Of a stretch of 49,281 bases of DNA, positions 20,283 through 29,242 are shown in pieces. A program made the position numbers and the translations under genes. A model generated the notes under the pieces. The model searched no databases. It was not told the origin of the DNA and saw only the letters and a program-made list of their open reading frames with translations. The stretch comes from Enterovibrio sp. JCM 19048 (GTDB lineage: Bacteria > Pseudomonadota > Gammaproteobacteria > Enterobacterales > Vibrionaceae), in contig BAXE01000031.1 in assembly GCA_001310415.1 (NCBI GenBank), positions 1 through 49,281 on the forward strand, read 5' to 3'. Position 1 is the stretch's first letter. Every line of letters starts with the position of its first letter.

Positions 20283-20609
20283 ATGAAAAGCGCAAAAGAG
20301 TTTGCAGCCTGGCTGATAGAAAGGTTTGATTCACAGGCCAACGTTTGGCTGACACGGCGGGACATTACCGAGTTAACCAGCAGGCAGTCACTGCGGAGTG
20401 AGTTTATTCATGACGTGCACTGCGAGCTAATGAGCTTTGGACGCGGCCTGATAGCCGACATTAAAAATGATCGCTATTACATGGTGTCACTGAGTGAAAC
20501 CTACTGGAAAGATGTTGGGGATATCTACGCCAGACCCCTTCCCGCGATGAAAACGCGTCAGGCTGATCCCGCACCATTGATCCGGGCGTTTCAAAAGCAA
20601 ACGTCTTAG
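20283..20609 (+). CDS. Conserved hypothetical protein, 108 aa
   Basis: A small soluble protein starting MKSAKEFAAWLIERFDSQAN. The start at 20283 is chosen because a near-perfect Shine-Dalgarno (AAGGAGG) lies a few bases upstream; a longer in-frame extension to 20190 has no such site. No signal peptide, membrane helix or motif is recognised. It carries a mix of charged and aromatic residues (RYYMVSLSETYWKDVGDIYA), consistent with a folded domain. A terminator hairpin follows about 45 bases downstream, so it is probably a single-gene unit. The function is unknown. Confidence 0.65.
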   Translation: MKSAKEFAAWLIERFDSQANVWLTRRDITELTSRQSLRSEFIHDVHCELMSFGRGLIADIKNDRYYMVSLSETYWKDVGDIYARPLPAMKTRQADPAPLIRAFQKQTS

Positions 20610-20652
20610 TTTATTTGCTCTCATATTGCCCGATGCATTTGGCATTATTCCC

Positions 20653-20677
20653 AAGCTCGCCTATGCGGGCTTTTTTC
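20653..20677 (+). terminator. Rho-independent terminator
   Basis: AAGCTCGC pairs with GCGGGCTT (one wobble) around CTAT, followed by TTTTTT. Confidence 0.82.
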
Positions 20678-20757
20678 TGCCTGAATTACAGTGAGCACCG
20701 TGGCAGATCTCGTCCGAGCGGCTATTTTAAAAAGATGACAAATGTGGCGAAGATGAG

Positions 20758-22019
20758 ATGAAAGGGCAGCGCATTACCAAAGATCAACTGGCGAAAGGCT
20801 TGTATATCAAACTGCCCCTTCGCTGGCATGAACACCCATTTTTGCGCAGCGCTTTCGAAATTCAGTCAGCGGAAGAGCTTGCTGTTATCAAACGTCTGCC
20901 GGTCGACTACATCCTCTATTATCCCCATCGCAGCAGCGGCAATCCCAAAACGGCGACGGATGTTTTGCGAAATGCCCACCAAGAGCCAGAGCCTGATCAT
21001 CAGGATGTGTTGGATCTGTCCATCCAGCTCCATCAGGAAAAACAGGCGCACATTCAGGAAATGACAGCGCTGAGGGCACGCCAGTCTGAGTGTTCGCAAA
21101 AATACAAACAGACGCTGTCGATGTTGCGAAAAGGCGTGGAGGAGTTTGGCAGGGAGCCTGGACGAGCCTGTCAGGAAGTGAAATCACTGACCTCTGCCAT
21201 TGTCGATATTTCCGGTGATGGGCCATTAACGCTGAATCTGGTCGACCGTCCGCGCAACGATGACAAACTCTTCTCCCATACCCTGAACGTGGCGATCCTC
21301 TCGCTGATCGTCGGCAGGCACGCGGGTATTCCGCACAGGAATTGAATCATCTGGTCACCGGCGCGTTTTTGCATGATATCGGACTGATTGACGTGTCAGT
21401 TCCTTTCGGCGCCGATGGCTCGCTGACGCTCTCGTCGGCGGCAAAAGACAAGGACAAACATACTGAATTTGGCGTGCGGATCCTCAGTGACATCCCTGAC
21501 ATTGAAAAGCCAATTATCAACATCGTGGGAAATCACCATGAACTCGTCGATGGCAGCGGCTATCCGCGGGGCTTATATGGTGATGAGTTGGATGAAATGT
21601 CGCAGATTGTGGCGATTGCCGACATGTATGACGACTTGTGCCGGCCGCAAGCGAATGGGAAGGCATACCAACCCAGCTCTGCCGTTTCTTTACTGTTCAA
21701 AAAGATGAAACAGAAATTCCGTACAGATTTGCTCCAGCATTTTATTAAAATGGTGGGTGTTTACCCACCGGGCTCGGTGGTGCAATTGTCGGACGGTAAC
21801 GCAGCCATGGTGCTTTCCAACAACCCGGAAAGCTTGCTTAAACCGAATGTAGTGGTCTTTGACCCTATGGTGCCGCGCGATCAGGCGCCCATGATTTCGC
21901 TGACCAGTACAGAACTTACCGTGAAACAGGTAGTAAAACGCAATTCCGTACCCCAGCATGTTTATGACTACCTCTGTCCCAGCTCCCGCTTTTTCTACTT
22001 CTTCAACTCAGGCAGTTGA
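20758..22019 (+). CDS. HD-GYP domain protein (putative c-di-GMP phosphodiesterase), frameshifted
   Basis: About 420 residues after repair. An N-terminal DUF3391-like region (residues 1-110) is followed by an HD-GYP domain: HTLNVAILSL, the HD pair in GAFLHDIGLIDV, HTEFGVRIL, and NHHELVDGSGYPRGL carrying HHExxDGxGYP. These metal ligands and the GYP triad indicate cyclic-di-GMP hydrolysis. The Lys usually following HDIG is Leu here. The frame breaks at about 21340; restoring one G turns GIP/HRN into GIPAQELNHLVTGAFLHDIG. It is cytoplasmic with no membrane helices. It probably modulates motility/biofilm signalling, which is inference from the family. Confidence 0.87.
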
Positions 22020-22153
22020 CCCGCACCATTCCCTGTTTAGGCGAAATCTTGCGCAAACAGTTCGTGTACTAACTAAATCCCTACTTTTAAGGTTGAATTA
22101 AAAACACTGTTCAATAAAATGGCGACCTCTTATTGGTAAGATGGATATTATTC

Positions 22154-22647
22154 ATGAGAAGTATGAAAACCAACATTCTGCAAACACACACTTTAAAAAC
22201 CATGCTCGTTGCTCTCACACTCTTGGTGACAGGTTGTTCCAGCATCGTCAATGGCTCCACCCAGCAGTTATCAGTGAAAGCGATGCCTGAACAGGCACAT
22301 ATCCGTCTGCTGACCGCTAACGGCGATTTGCTCAAAGAGCAGCAAGGGAGCCTGACCTACTTGATGAAGCGCCACACTGGCTACTTCGAAGGGGCGGAGT
22401 ACAAGCTGGAAGTGGGGTATGACGGTTATCAAAGCCAGTCCATCGAACTCATGCCAACCACCAGTGCTGGTATCTGGCGGGCAACCTGTTTTTTGGTGGT
22501 TTGATTGGTTGGCTGGTGGTTGATCCGCTTACAGGCGGTATGTGGGTGATTGAAGCCAGCAACCAGCAGGAAACCGATGCACTGAATGTTACCTTGCTGA
22601 AAATGGCGACGCCTGAAATGATGGAAAACGCCGTTAAAGTTAACTGA
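22154..22647 (+). CDS. Lipoprotein of unknown function (frameshifted)
   Basis: About 164 residues after repair. A signal peptide (LKTMLVALTLLVTGC) ends in a lipobox with Cys followed by SSIVNGSTQQLSV, so it is predicted to be a membrane-anchored periplasmic lipoprotein. The central part resembles PEGA-like beta domains (AHIRLLTANGDLL, YKLEVGYDGYQ). The frame breaks at about 22480 in a G-run. With one added G the protein continues as GNLFFGGLIGWLVVDPLTGG, a hydrophobic glycine-rich stretch, and ends ENAVKVN. The start could also be the ATG at 22163; neither has a strong ribosome site. Similar short lipoproteins are common in vibrios but uncharacterised. Confidence 0.72.
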
Positions 22648-22660
22648 TCCCGACTTTTTG

Positions 22661-22697
22661 TACCGCCTCTGAACCTGTAAAGGGGCGGTATAATTTT
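22661..22697 (+). terminator. Putative terminator after the lipoprotein gene
   Basis: TACCGCCTC pairs with GGGGCGGTA (one wobble), followed by TAATTTT. Confidence 0.65.
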
Positions 22698-23075
22698 CAC
22701 CACATGCCTGCCTGTAAAATTTGAACCCGTCTCGAAAATGAGCGCCTTATCAATATTTTTAAAAAAATATATATCAATATATTTCAATGCGTTAAACGCA
22801 GATATCGCCGTGCGAAAGCAAAGATCAACGAGATAGATACTGTGCGGTATACGCATCTGGTTTGCTTTTCCCCTGTCTCTGCTAAATTAGAAAGACGACG
22901 TTTTTATCACCGACTGCCGCCTTCCTTTTTGCAGCATTAAACGTCGCTGTGATTCCAACAACGCAGTGCATTTTCAGAAACAACGCCTTCAAATACTGAC
23001 AGGGATGACACCGATAATGTCGCCGGATTGACGCCGGTTCTCGCACACTAACTCATCACCAAACTGGAGTGGCCT
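22698..23075. other. Intergenic region, AT-rich at its left end
   Basis: Contains an AT-rich stretch at about 22750-22790 with alternating A/T that could hold a promoter. No convincing ORF, RNA or repeat is seen. The HAD gene starts after CTGGAGTGGCCT. Confidence 0.4.
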
Positions 23076-23809
23076 ATGTTGACAGCAACAGAGGTGAAGG
23101 CTGTTGTTTTCGAACTGGATGGAACCTTGGTAGATACCGCTGCTGATGTTCGTCATGCTGCTGAAGAAATGCTGACCGATCTTACCCTGCCCAGCCTGCA
23201 TGCAGAGCATGTCAGCGACTGGATGGGTGATGGCACAGACAAACTCATACACCGCATACTGTCCCGCAAAATCGATGGCGTCGTGCCAGATCCGATTTTC
23301 CGTCTCGGCAGTGCACTGTTTTTGAAAGCCTATCAACGCCGCAATCATGCGAAAGCCGCGCTCTATCACGGCGTCGAAGCCTGCTTGCGTCAACTGACAA
23401 GAAAAAAAGTGCCGATGGTGGTCGTCACCAATCAGGCAACGTCACTGGCAAATGAACTGCTGACCCGACTTGGGATTCGCAACCACTTTTCATTGATATT
23501 GGGGCGTGATGCCTTGCAGGAACCCAAACCCTCGCCGGATGGTTTGCTGGAGGCTGCCCTGTTACTGCATCTTAACCCCGAGCAGCTGATGGTGGTTGGC
23601 GGAAGCGTAAACGATGTGAACGCGGCCAGGGCAGCAGGGTGCGGCGTGGTTTGTGTCAGCATGGCTATAACTATGGCGTGGACATCCGCCATGCAGCGCC
23701 AGATCTGGTACTCGAAACGCTGGCAGAACTGCCGCCTATCTGGAAACAGAAAAACCACAACCGACAAAAACGCGGGCGCGGCGATCGTATCCCTCTTTCC
23801 CTTCGTTGA
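23076..23809 (+). CDS. HAD-superfamily protein, Gph-like, with altered catalytic residues (frameshifted)
   Basis: About 244 residues after repair, similar in length and layout to phosphoglycolate phosphatases. Motif I reads VVFELDGTLVDT: the nucleophile Asp is replaced by Glu13, while Asp15 is kept. Motif II is VVVTNQ, motif III Lys151 in EPKPSPDG. Motif IV reads VVGGSVNDV, with Gly176 where the metal-binding Asp of GDSxxD is expected. The frame breaks at about 23660; one added base gives the usual YGYNYGVDIRHAAPDLVLETL ending, with a stop at 23807. Two catalytic changes suggest altered or lost phosphatase activity. Confidence 0.8.
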
Positions 23810-23812
23810 GAG

Positions 23813-23836
23813 AAAAGCGCTGAAAGGCGCTTTTTT
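23813..23836 (+). terminator. Rho-independent terminator of the HAD gene
   Basis: AAAAGCGC pairs with GCGCTTTT around a 6-nt loop, followed by more T. It starts a few bases past the repaired stop at 23807-23809, which supports that repaired end. Confidence 0.82.
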
Positions 23837-24057
23837 CACATCTGACTGAATAACCATCACTTTGGTGCGTTCAATGTGAGTTAACGCAAGCTACTGTAAT
23901 GGAGTGTAAATCCGATATTCCCCCCACAGAACACGCCTTAAGATGCCGCCATTGATAACAACAAAGCGCCAATCAATCCGCCTTCATTAGTCATTTTTAT
24001 CACCGCTGGTGAAAGGCATATTGCGCGAAACATGAATAGGCATCTCGGAGATTGCAC

Positions 24058-24208
24058 ATGTCAACTAAGACAACAAAAACAAGAAAAACCGTCTGGCGTA
24101 AAAGGGTTCATCAAGGCGCTGTTGGATTTCCCTCCGTATCTCTATTTTCCGGTCAAGCTGATACAGCCAAAAGTACCAGATACACAGAAATCCAATGAAG
24201 CGAACTGA
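24058..24208 (+). CDS. Candidate small protein, about 49 aa (probable frameshift)
   Basis: An ATG preceded by CGGAGA opens MSTKTTK. Read straight through, the frame gives 46 residues with unremarkable sequence and stops at 24198. If one base of the A-run near 24075 is extra, the protein instead continues QEKPSGVKGFIKALLDF, then PPYLYFPVKLIQPKVP, ending at 24208. That has the look of a real short protein with an amphipathic/hydrophobic centre. No family is recognised. It lies in a 450-base gap between the HAD gene and another small ORF. Confidence 0.35.
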
Positions 24209-24287
24209 CGACATAAACAAGCAGAAATAGGTAATAGCAGCCCGCTATCCAAGGGGCTTGCTGTAATCAATGGTAAGGAAAAGAGTC

Positions 24288-24413
24288 ATGAAAAAACTGT
24301 TAATCGGTGTACTGGTGCTGGTGGGGGTAATGGGAACGGCGCATGCGCTGGATATGCACTTTATGCAGGGCTGGCATCTGCCGGGCTTATCATTTTTTGG
24401 GTGCGGCCACTAA
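24288..24413 (+). CDS. Candidate small secreted peptide, 41 aa
   Basis: MKKLLIGVLVLVGVMGTAHA is a textbook signal peptide. It leaves a 21-residue mature peptide rich in Trp, Phe, His, Met and Gly and ending FFGCGH. A good ribosome site (AAGGA) lies eight bases upstream and a hairpin follows within ten bases, so it looks like a complete gene unit. No family is recognised. The mature part could be periplasmic or surface-exposed; the single Cys near the end and two His could bind a metal, which is speculation. Confidence 0.55.
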   Translation: MKKLLIGVLVLVGVMGTAHALDMHFMQGWHLPGLSFFGCGH

Positions 24414-24419
24414 CAGGAG

Positions 24420-24442
24420 AGTGCCACGCGGGTGGCACTTTC
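24420..24442. terminator. Hairpin after the small secreted peptide gene
   Basis: AGTGCCAC pairs with GTGGCACT around GCGG. The T-run is short. It also lies just beyond the end of the minus-strand DsrE gene and may serve both. Confidence 0.65.
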
Positions 24443-24455
24443 CGGCAAACGTCCT

Positions 24456-24800
24456 TCAAGGCTTGATGTACGCAAAGCCCTCAGATTGCCTTGCCACCAG
24501 ATACAGCACGCCAACCGGCACTTCCTGCACATAATCAGGTAGCGCTGCCAAATCAATATTTTGCGATTTCATCGAATTACGGCAAACGTGGATCTTCACC
24601 CCCGCTTTGTTCAGCGTCCAGCTCTTTCTGGTAATCGGGCTGGGTACTGCGTCGAAGACTGACACCGACGCGCCGTTGGCGAGTACAGAGATATTAGAAG
24701 AATCCATATTGACGGCTGCCACGGTATTGTTGATGTTGGAAATAACCTGCGGCCATTTATCCAGCTCATTGATATGAAAAACAACATTGATACTTTGCAC
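24456..24800 (-). CDS. DsrE-family protein
   Basis: A 114-residue cytoplasmic protein of the DsrE/DsrF-like fold. Strand-helix pattern QSINVVFHINELDKWPQ, then ISVLANGASVSVF and GVKIHVCRNSM; the Cys in KIHVC sits where sulfur-relay members carry their reactive cysteine. I choose the GTG at 24800 as start because AAGGA lies eight bases upstream; the in-frame ATG-type start at 24827 would overlap that site. Family members take part in sulfur transfer or sense sulfane sulfur, but many are uncharacterised. The MerR gene lies 210 bases further on the same strand. Confidence 0.78.
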   Translation of the reverse strand: MQSINVVFHINELDKWPQVISNINNTVAAVNMDSSNISVLANGASVSVFDAVPSPITRKSWTLNKAGVKIHVCRNSMKSQNIDLAALPDYVQEVPVGVLYLVARQSEGFAYIKP

Positions 24801-24969
24801 GCGAGTTCCTTTTCTGGCGTAAAACATACCCTCAAGTTTAGAAGTAAATCGTCACAAACTGCGTAAAACAGCCAAGCAAAATGGGCATTCAGACGGGAGT
24901 GTCAAAGGGGCGGGTGTTCGAAACTGGCGAATTTTGCAAGGGCATGGGGCAAGCCAGCGACTGGCAGGA

Positions 24970-25000
24970 TATAAACATACTCGCCAAGAAGGCGAGTATG
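24970..25000 (-). terminator. Terminator of the MerR-type gene
   Basis: CATACTCGCC (24976-24985) pairs with GGCGAGTATG (24991-25000) around AAGAA. Reading the minus strand, the stem is followed by TTTAT. Confidence 0.82.
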
Positions 25001-25012
25001 TATTCTTACTTT

Positions 25013-25520
25013 CTACAAAGCGCGGATCCTGACTATTTCATCCTGCGCGATGCCGAGCGATTCCAGAAACTTCTGATGTTCCTCCGGCTCCATCTGCTCA
25101 AACGTCTGATGCCATTTGACCATGTCATTTTCACTGAAGCCTGAGGCAGCATGATTTGAGTCCAGCGTTCTTTGTTCACGATGTTTTCCTCCAGTAGATA
25201 GGGTTCCTGCAGCAGCGCAACAATGGCTTTTTGTTGCGCTTTCAGAACCTGAATTTCACGCTCCAAAGCGTTGAAGTGGGCTTTCAGGATCTGCGGCTGC
25301 GTTTGCGCTTTCTGCGAAATCAGTGACTTTATGCTGCGATGGGCAAGCCATATGCCCGGTAAGCGAGAATATCACCCAGCAGCGACACTTCCTTTTCGCC
25401 ATACCAGCGATAGCCATTCTCTGAGCGGCAGACCGGTGTCAGTAACCCTTCGCGCTCGTAGTAAAGCAAGGTGGCGCGAGAGATACCGAACTGTCTGGCG
25501 AGTTGTGTCACTGTAAGCAT
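25013..25520 (-). CDS. MerR-family transcriptional regulator (two frameshifts)
   Basis: About 169 residues after repair. The N-terminal winged helix is classic MerR: VTQLARQFGISRATLLYYER, EGLLTPVCRSENGYRWY. A long dimerisation helix follows (LKAHFNALEREIQVLKAQQK), then a small C-terminal effector region (ENDMVKWHQTFEQMEPEEH). Breaks lie at about 25333 (GLPIAA/IKSLISQKAQ) and about 25148 (QIML/SGFSENDMVKW), each one base short. The ATG at 25520 is taken because AGGGG sits upstream and the HTH starts at residue 3. The inducer is unknown; the C-terminus resembles TipA-like effector domains only loosely. Confidence 0.85.
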
Positions 25521-25610
25521 GAAAATCCCCTTTTTCGCTGAAAGTGATTTCATCGTGGACCCTGATCTAATAGACGGGTCAAGGAACATTGTTGGCGTTG
25601 GCGGTGAAAA

Positions 25611-25641
25611 AGAAAAGGGCCTCCCAATGGGAAGCCCTTGT
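25611..25641 (-). terminator. Terminator of speG
   Basis: AGGGC-TCCC pairs with GGGA-GCCCT around AAT. On the minus strand it is followed by TTTTCTTTTT. Confidence 0.83.
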
Positions 25642-25662
25642 CGGAATCAGCGATATGGCGTT

Positions 25663-26190
25663 TTACTTCTTGCCACGATTTTTCAAGTAAGCATCCTGAA
25701 GGATATACATGCGCTTAACGTCGCAGTATTCACCGTTAACGAAAATATCCTGCACCAGATGTCCTTCCTCGATGAAGCCGCAATCTTCGTAAAGGTGGAT
25801 CGCTTTTTCGTTGTTCACCGCCACGCTCAGATACACCTTGTGCAGGTTCAGAATCGTGAAAGCGTAGTTCAGCGCTTTGTTGATCAGGGTGCGCGCATAG
25901 CCGCAACCTTGGAAATCAGGCGCGATGATGATTTGGAATTCAGCCTTGCGGTGAATCGAATCGATTTCAACCAGCTCCACCAGACCGACAGATTGTTTGT
26001 CGCTGTTTTCAGCAATAAAGCGTCGCTCGTTATTGTCGTGGATGTGCTTGCGGAACAACTCTTCCAGTTCGTAGTAGGACTCATAAGGCTCTTCGAACCA
26101 ATAAGACATAATCGAGCGGTTGTTGTTCAGTTGGTGAATAAAACGAAGGTCAGTTTGCTCTAGCGCGCGGAGTCGGATTTCATTATCCAT
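25663..26190 (-). CDS. speG: Spermidine N1-acetyltransferase
   Basis: A 175-residue GNAT enzyme transferring acetyl from acetyl-CoA to spermidine or spermine, limiting polyamine toxicity. It is highly similar in pattern to the Vibrio cholerae enzyme: [32 protein letters not shown], the polyamine-site region [19 protein letters not shown], and the acetyl-CoA loop [13 protein letters not shown]. It forms dodecamers in V. cholerae, and nothing here argues otherwise. The ATG at 26190 (MDNEIRLR) with GGAAAG upstream is chosen over one four codons earlier. It is intact with its own terminator, divergent from the yheO-type gene. Confidence 0.93.
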   Translation of the reverse strand: MDNEIRLRALEQTDLRFIHQLNNNRSIMSYWFEEPYESYYELEELFRKHIHDNNERRFIAENSDKQSVGLVELVEIDSIHRKAEFQIIIAPDFQGCGYARTLINKALNYAFTILNLHKVYLSVAVNNEKAIHLYEDCGFIEEGHLVQDIFVNGEYCDVKRMYILQDAYLKNRGKK

Positions 26191-26673
26191 GTTACTTTCC
26201 ATTAACAGGTGATGTTAGATTCATTGACACAAATAATTGGCTTTTGCGTCATGGAAGGAACATATCACCATTAAATTCATCGTAGAAATGAAATATTGAT
26301 GGATTGTGCTGACTGGTGAACAACTGTTCGATGCAACCTTTGGGATCAAACCCGACGGCCAAGCCTCCGCCGTGTCCGTCCTTTCTCTGCTTTTATAAGC
26401 CCATGTTTCGTGAGGTTACTCGCGAATTTAAACAGCAGTGTTTCTGGGGATGCAGAAATACACAATTCATGATCTGGTTTATAAAATTAAATCAAAAGTG
26501 AAATTTCAGTGAGAGGAATATCAATAAACCCAAAGTGTAAATCGGAATGAATTTTGACCAAAGTAACACTTTGTGTGTCATTTCAGTTTACTAAAGGTAA
26601 CTATGGCTATTGATGATATGTAAACCCGTGCGTAAAGTGGCGGCATTAAAGTTTACATTTGTTGACCAAGGCC
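26191..26673. other. Divergent intergenic region with an 8-bp inverted repeat
   Basis: Separates speG from the YheO-type regulator. CAAAGTGT (26531-26538) and ACACTTTG (26566-26573) form an inverted repeat with 27 bases between, about 100 bases before the regulator start. It is a candidate operator. No gene is seen in the region. Confidence 0.45.
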
Positions 26674-27336
26674 ATGCAGGTAAAGCAAGTTAAGTTTACG
26701 CAACTGGACAGGGAACACCTTGCTCGATACTTCCGTGTCGCAGATACGATTGCCGATCTTATCGGCCCACACTGCGAAGTGGTGATCCACTCGTTTGAAA
26801 GCCTCGAACATTCTGTCGTGAAAATCGTCAATGGTCACCATACCGGCCGGAAACTGGGTTCACCTGTCACGGATCTTGGCCTGCAGATGTGGCGCGAATT
26901 TGAAAAAACCGGACAGGTTTCGCCGAAAAGTTATTTCACCAATGCCGCAGATGGATCGTTATTAAAATCAACCACCTGTATTTTGGCGGGTGATAACGAT
27001 AAGCCTATTGGTATGTTGTGCATCAACATGAACCTGTCGTTTCCGTTTCCGGAAATTATCAAAACACTGATGCCGGATTGTTCACCGAACAGTTTTGTCA
27101 GCGAAAGCTTTTGCAACAACGCGCAGGACGTCATTACCAAGGCGCTCAATGCCGCGATAGCGGAGGTTGATACTGACGCCTCCATCACACCGAAAATTCG
27201 CAACAAAGCGATCATCCGCCGCCTGTATGACAACGGTATGTTTGAGCTGAAAGAGACCACGGCGTACGTGGCGGAATCGCTCCAAATCAGTCGACAGGCG
27301 GTTTACAAATTCTTACGGGAATTCAAATCTGAGTAA
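26674..27336 (+). CDS. YheO/DauR-type transcriptional regulator
   Basis: A 220-residue regulator with an N-terminal PAS-like YheO domain (ADTIADLIGPHCEVVIHSFE, VVKIVNGHHTGRKLGSPVTD, STTCILAGDNDKPIGMLCIN) and a C-terminal helix-turn-helix (TAYVAESLQISRQAVYKFL). Related proteins regulate amino-acid catabolism, for example DauR for D-arginine. It heads an apparent operon with ridA (25 bases), tcyP (26 bases) and a disulfide reductase (61 bases). The likely signal is therefore a sulfur amino acid or a related enamine; that is inference from context. The ATG at 26674 is used; upstream in-frame start codons lack a ribosome site. Confidence 0.85.
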   Translation: MQVKQVKFTQLDREHLARYFRVADTIADLIGPHCEVVIHSFESLEHSVVKIVNGHHTGRKLGSPVTDLGLQMWREFEKTGQVSPKSYFTNAADGSLLKSTTCILAGDNDKPIGMLCINMNLSFPFPEIIKTLMPDCSPNSFVSESFCNNAQDVITKALNAAIAEVDTDASITPKIRNKAIIRRLYDNGMFELKETTAYVAESLQISRQAVYKFLREFKSE

Positions 27337-27361
27337 TTTCTTTTTTATCAGGAGTTAAGTA

Positions 27362-27744
27362 GTGAAAGAAATCATCGCCACAGCCAAGGCGCCGGAAGCC
27401 ATCGGCCCTTATTCACAGGGGACCGGGTTTAACGGCCTGGTTTATACCTCAGGCCAACTGCCTTTGGATCCTAAAACCATGCAGTTCGCCGAAGGCGGCA
27501 TCGAGGCACAGGCACGCCAGTCGCTGGAAAACCTGAAAGCGGTATTGGAAGCGGGTGGCGCCGGTATTGATACCGTCATCAAAACCACCTGTTTCCTGGC
27601 TGACATGGAACACTTCGCGCATTCAATGAAATCTACACCAGCGTGTTCGGCACAGAAAATGCGCCAGCCCGCTCTTGTGTAGAAGTTTCACGCCTGCCGA
27701 AAGACGCACTGGTTGAAATTGAAGCGGTTGCATATCGCAAGTAA
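27362..27744 (+). CDS. ridA: RidA-family enamine/imine deaminase (frameshifted)
   Basis: Hydrolyses reactive enamines such as 2-aminoacrylate, released by PLP enzymes acting on serine or cysteine. 127 residues after repair, the family norm. Motifs: [28 protein letters not shown], and the essential Arg in [15 protein letters not shown]. The break at about 27618 needs one base (GCGGCATTC) to give [17 protein letters not shown]. The start is the GTG at 27362 with AGGAG seven bases upstream. Its place between a YheO-type regulator and a cystine transporter fits detoxification of products of cysteine breakdown. Confidence 0.9.
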
Positions 27745-27770
27745 TTGCTGAGATCGATAAGGAGTATCTC

Positions 27771-29181
27771 ATGAGCTTTACGTTTATTGCTTTGTGTTCC
27801 ATTTTTCTTGGCTTTTACGCCCTTCTTTCTAACTTTAAAAAGCAGAAAAAAAGCTTCAACTTCCGCGTACTGACTGCGCTGGTGTGTGGCTTGCTGTTCG
27901 GCGGCGCGATTCAGCTGACGCTGGGCTTTGGCAGTGAAAGTGTTGCCGGTTTCTCAGAGTTTATCTCTGTGTTCGGCAAGGCTACATCAAGCTGCTGCAG
28001 ATGATTGTTATCCCACTGGTTTTCGTGGCGATGATCTCGTCCATCATGAACGTGGATGGCGGCGGTGCGCTGTCTAAAATCGCACCGAAAATCATTGGCA
28101 TCCTGATTTTCACCGTGGCAATTTCCGCCATTGTCGGTGTGGCGAGCATTTACCTGTTCGGCATCGACGCCAACGCACTGATTTCTTCAGTTGGCACGAA
28201 TGCGTCGATTGTCGCGCGTGGTGAGGCAGTGGTCAGCACCCAGAACGCCATGGCAAGCAATGGCCTGTCGGGTCTGGTGCTGTCTATCATCCCAGCCAAC
28301 ATCTTCGACATGCTGACCGGTTCACAGCGTACTTCTACGCTTTCAACCGTGCTGTTCGGTATGTTCCTGGGCTACAGCATCCTGCAGGTGAAAAAGCGCA
28401 AGCCTGAAAAAGTGCAGAGCTTTGTAGATTTCATCAACGCAGCGAAAGAAGTCGTGCTGTCGATGGTGCGTGAAATCCTGAAGTTGACGCCATACGGTGT
28501 ATTCGCACTGATGACCTCGTTCATGATGACCAACGACCTGTTCGCACTGGCAGAAATGGGTCGCTTCCTGGTGGCTAGCTACGTGGCTATCGGCGTGATG
28601 TTCGCGATTCACTTCATCATGGTAGGCATGTTCGGCCTGTCACCAATGAAGTTCATGAAGAAATCATGGCCTGTACTGGTGTTCGGTTTTGGCTCGCGCT
28701 CAAGTATGGCGGCGATTCCGCTGAACGTGGAAACCCAAACCCAGCGTCTGGGTGTGGATGAAGAAACTGCGAACATGTCAGCGACTTTCGGTACCAGTAT
28801 CGGCCAGAACGGTTGTGCGGGTATCTACCCAGCCATGCTGGCAATTATGTCAGCACAGGTAATGGGTCTGGACGTTGACCTTGCCTTTATCCTGCAACTG
28901 ACCGCCGTGATCGCAATTGCTTCATTCGGTATTGCCGGTGTGGGCGGTGGCGCGACATTCGCAGCGGTTGCGGTACTGACCATCATGGGTCTGGATATCA
29001 CCGTTGTGGCGATTCTGGTCTCCATCGAAGCACTGATTGATATGGCGCGTACTGCCTGAATATCTCAGGCTCCATGCTTTCCGGTGTGGTGACGGCCAAG
29101 ACCAATGGCTCGCTCAACCTAGAGCAATACAACGCTGAGGTGACGGGTAAGTCATCTGGCGACAGCGAAGCCATCGCATAA
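27771..29181 (+). CDS. tcyP: L-cystine symporter TcyP (two frameshifts)
   Basis: A 470-residue inner-membrane symporter of the dicarboxylate/amino-acid:cation (DAACS) family, matching E. coli TcyP (YdjN) in length and signature. Diagnostic stretches: YIKLLQMIVIPLVFVAMISS, FGSRSSMAAIPLNVETQTQR, the GTSIGQNGCAGIYPAMLAIM helix, GIAGVGGGATFAA, and IDMARTALNISGSML near the end. Breaks at about 27983 (FGK/GYIKLLQ) and about 29058 (MARTA/LNISGSM) are each one base short. It takes up cystine from the periplasm. Its position with RidA and a CoA-disulfide reductase-like enzyme supports a sulfur amino-acid role. Confidence 0.9.
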
Positions 29182-29200
29182 AAAATAACAAAAATATCAG

Positions 29201-29224
29201 AGGCTCCCTTCACGGGAGCCTTAA
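29201..29224 (+). terminator. Hairpin between tcyP and the disulfide reductase gene
   Basis: AGGCTCCC (29201-29208) pairs with GGGAGCCT (29214-29221). Only two T follow, so it may act as an attenuator or mRNA-stability element within the operon rather than a full stop. Confidence 0.6.
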
Positions 29225-29242
29225 ACGTACAAGGTAAATAGA

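Noticed and set aside
24881..25144. Plus-strand ORF of 87 codons across the MerR gene end
   Set aside because: It is antisense to the repaired MerR gene and crosses its terminator hairpin.
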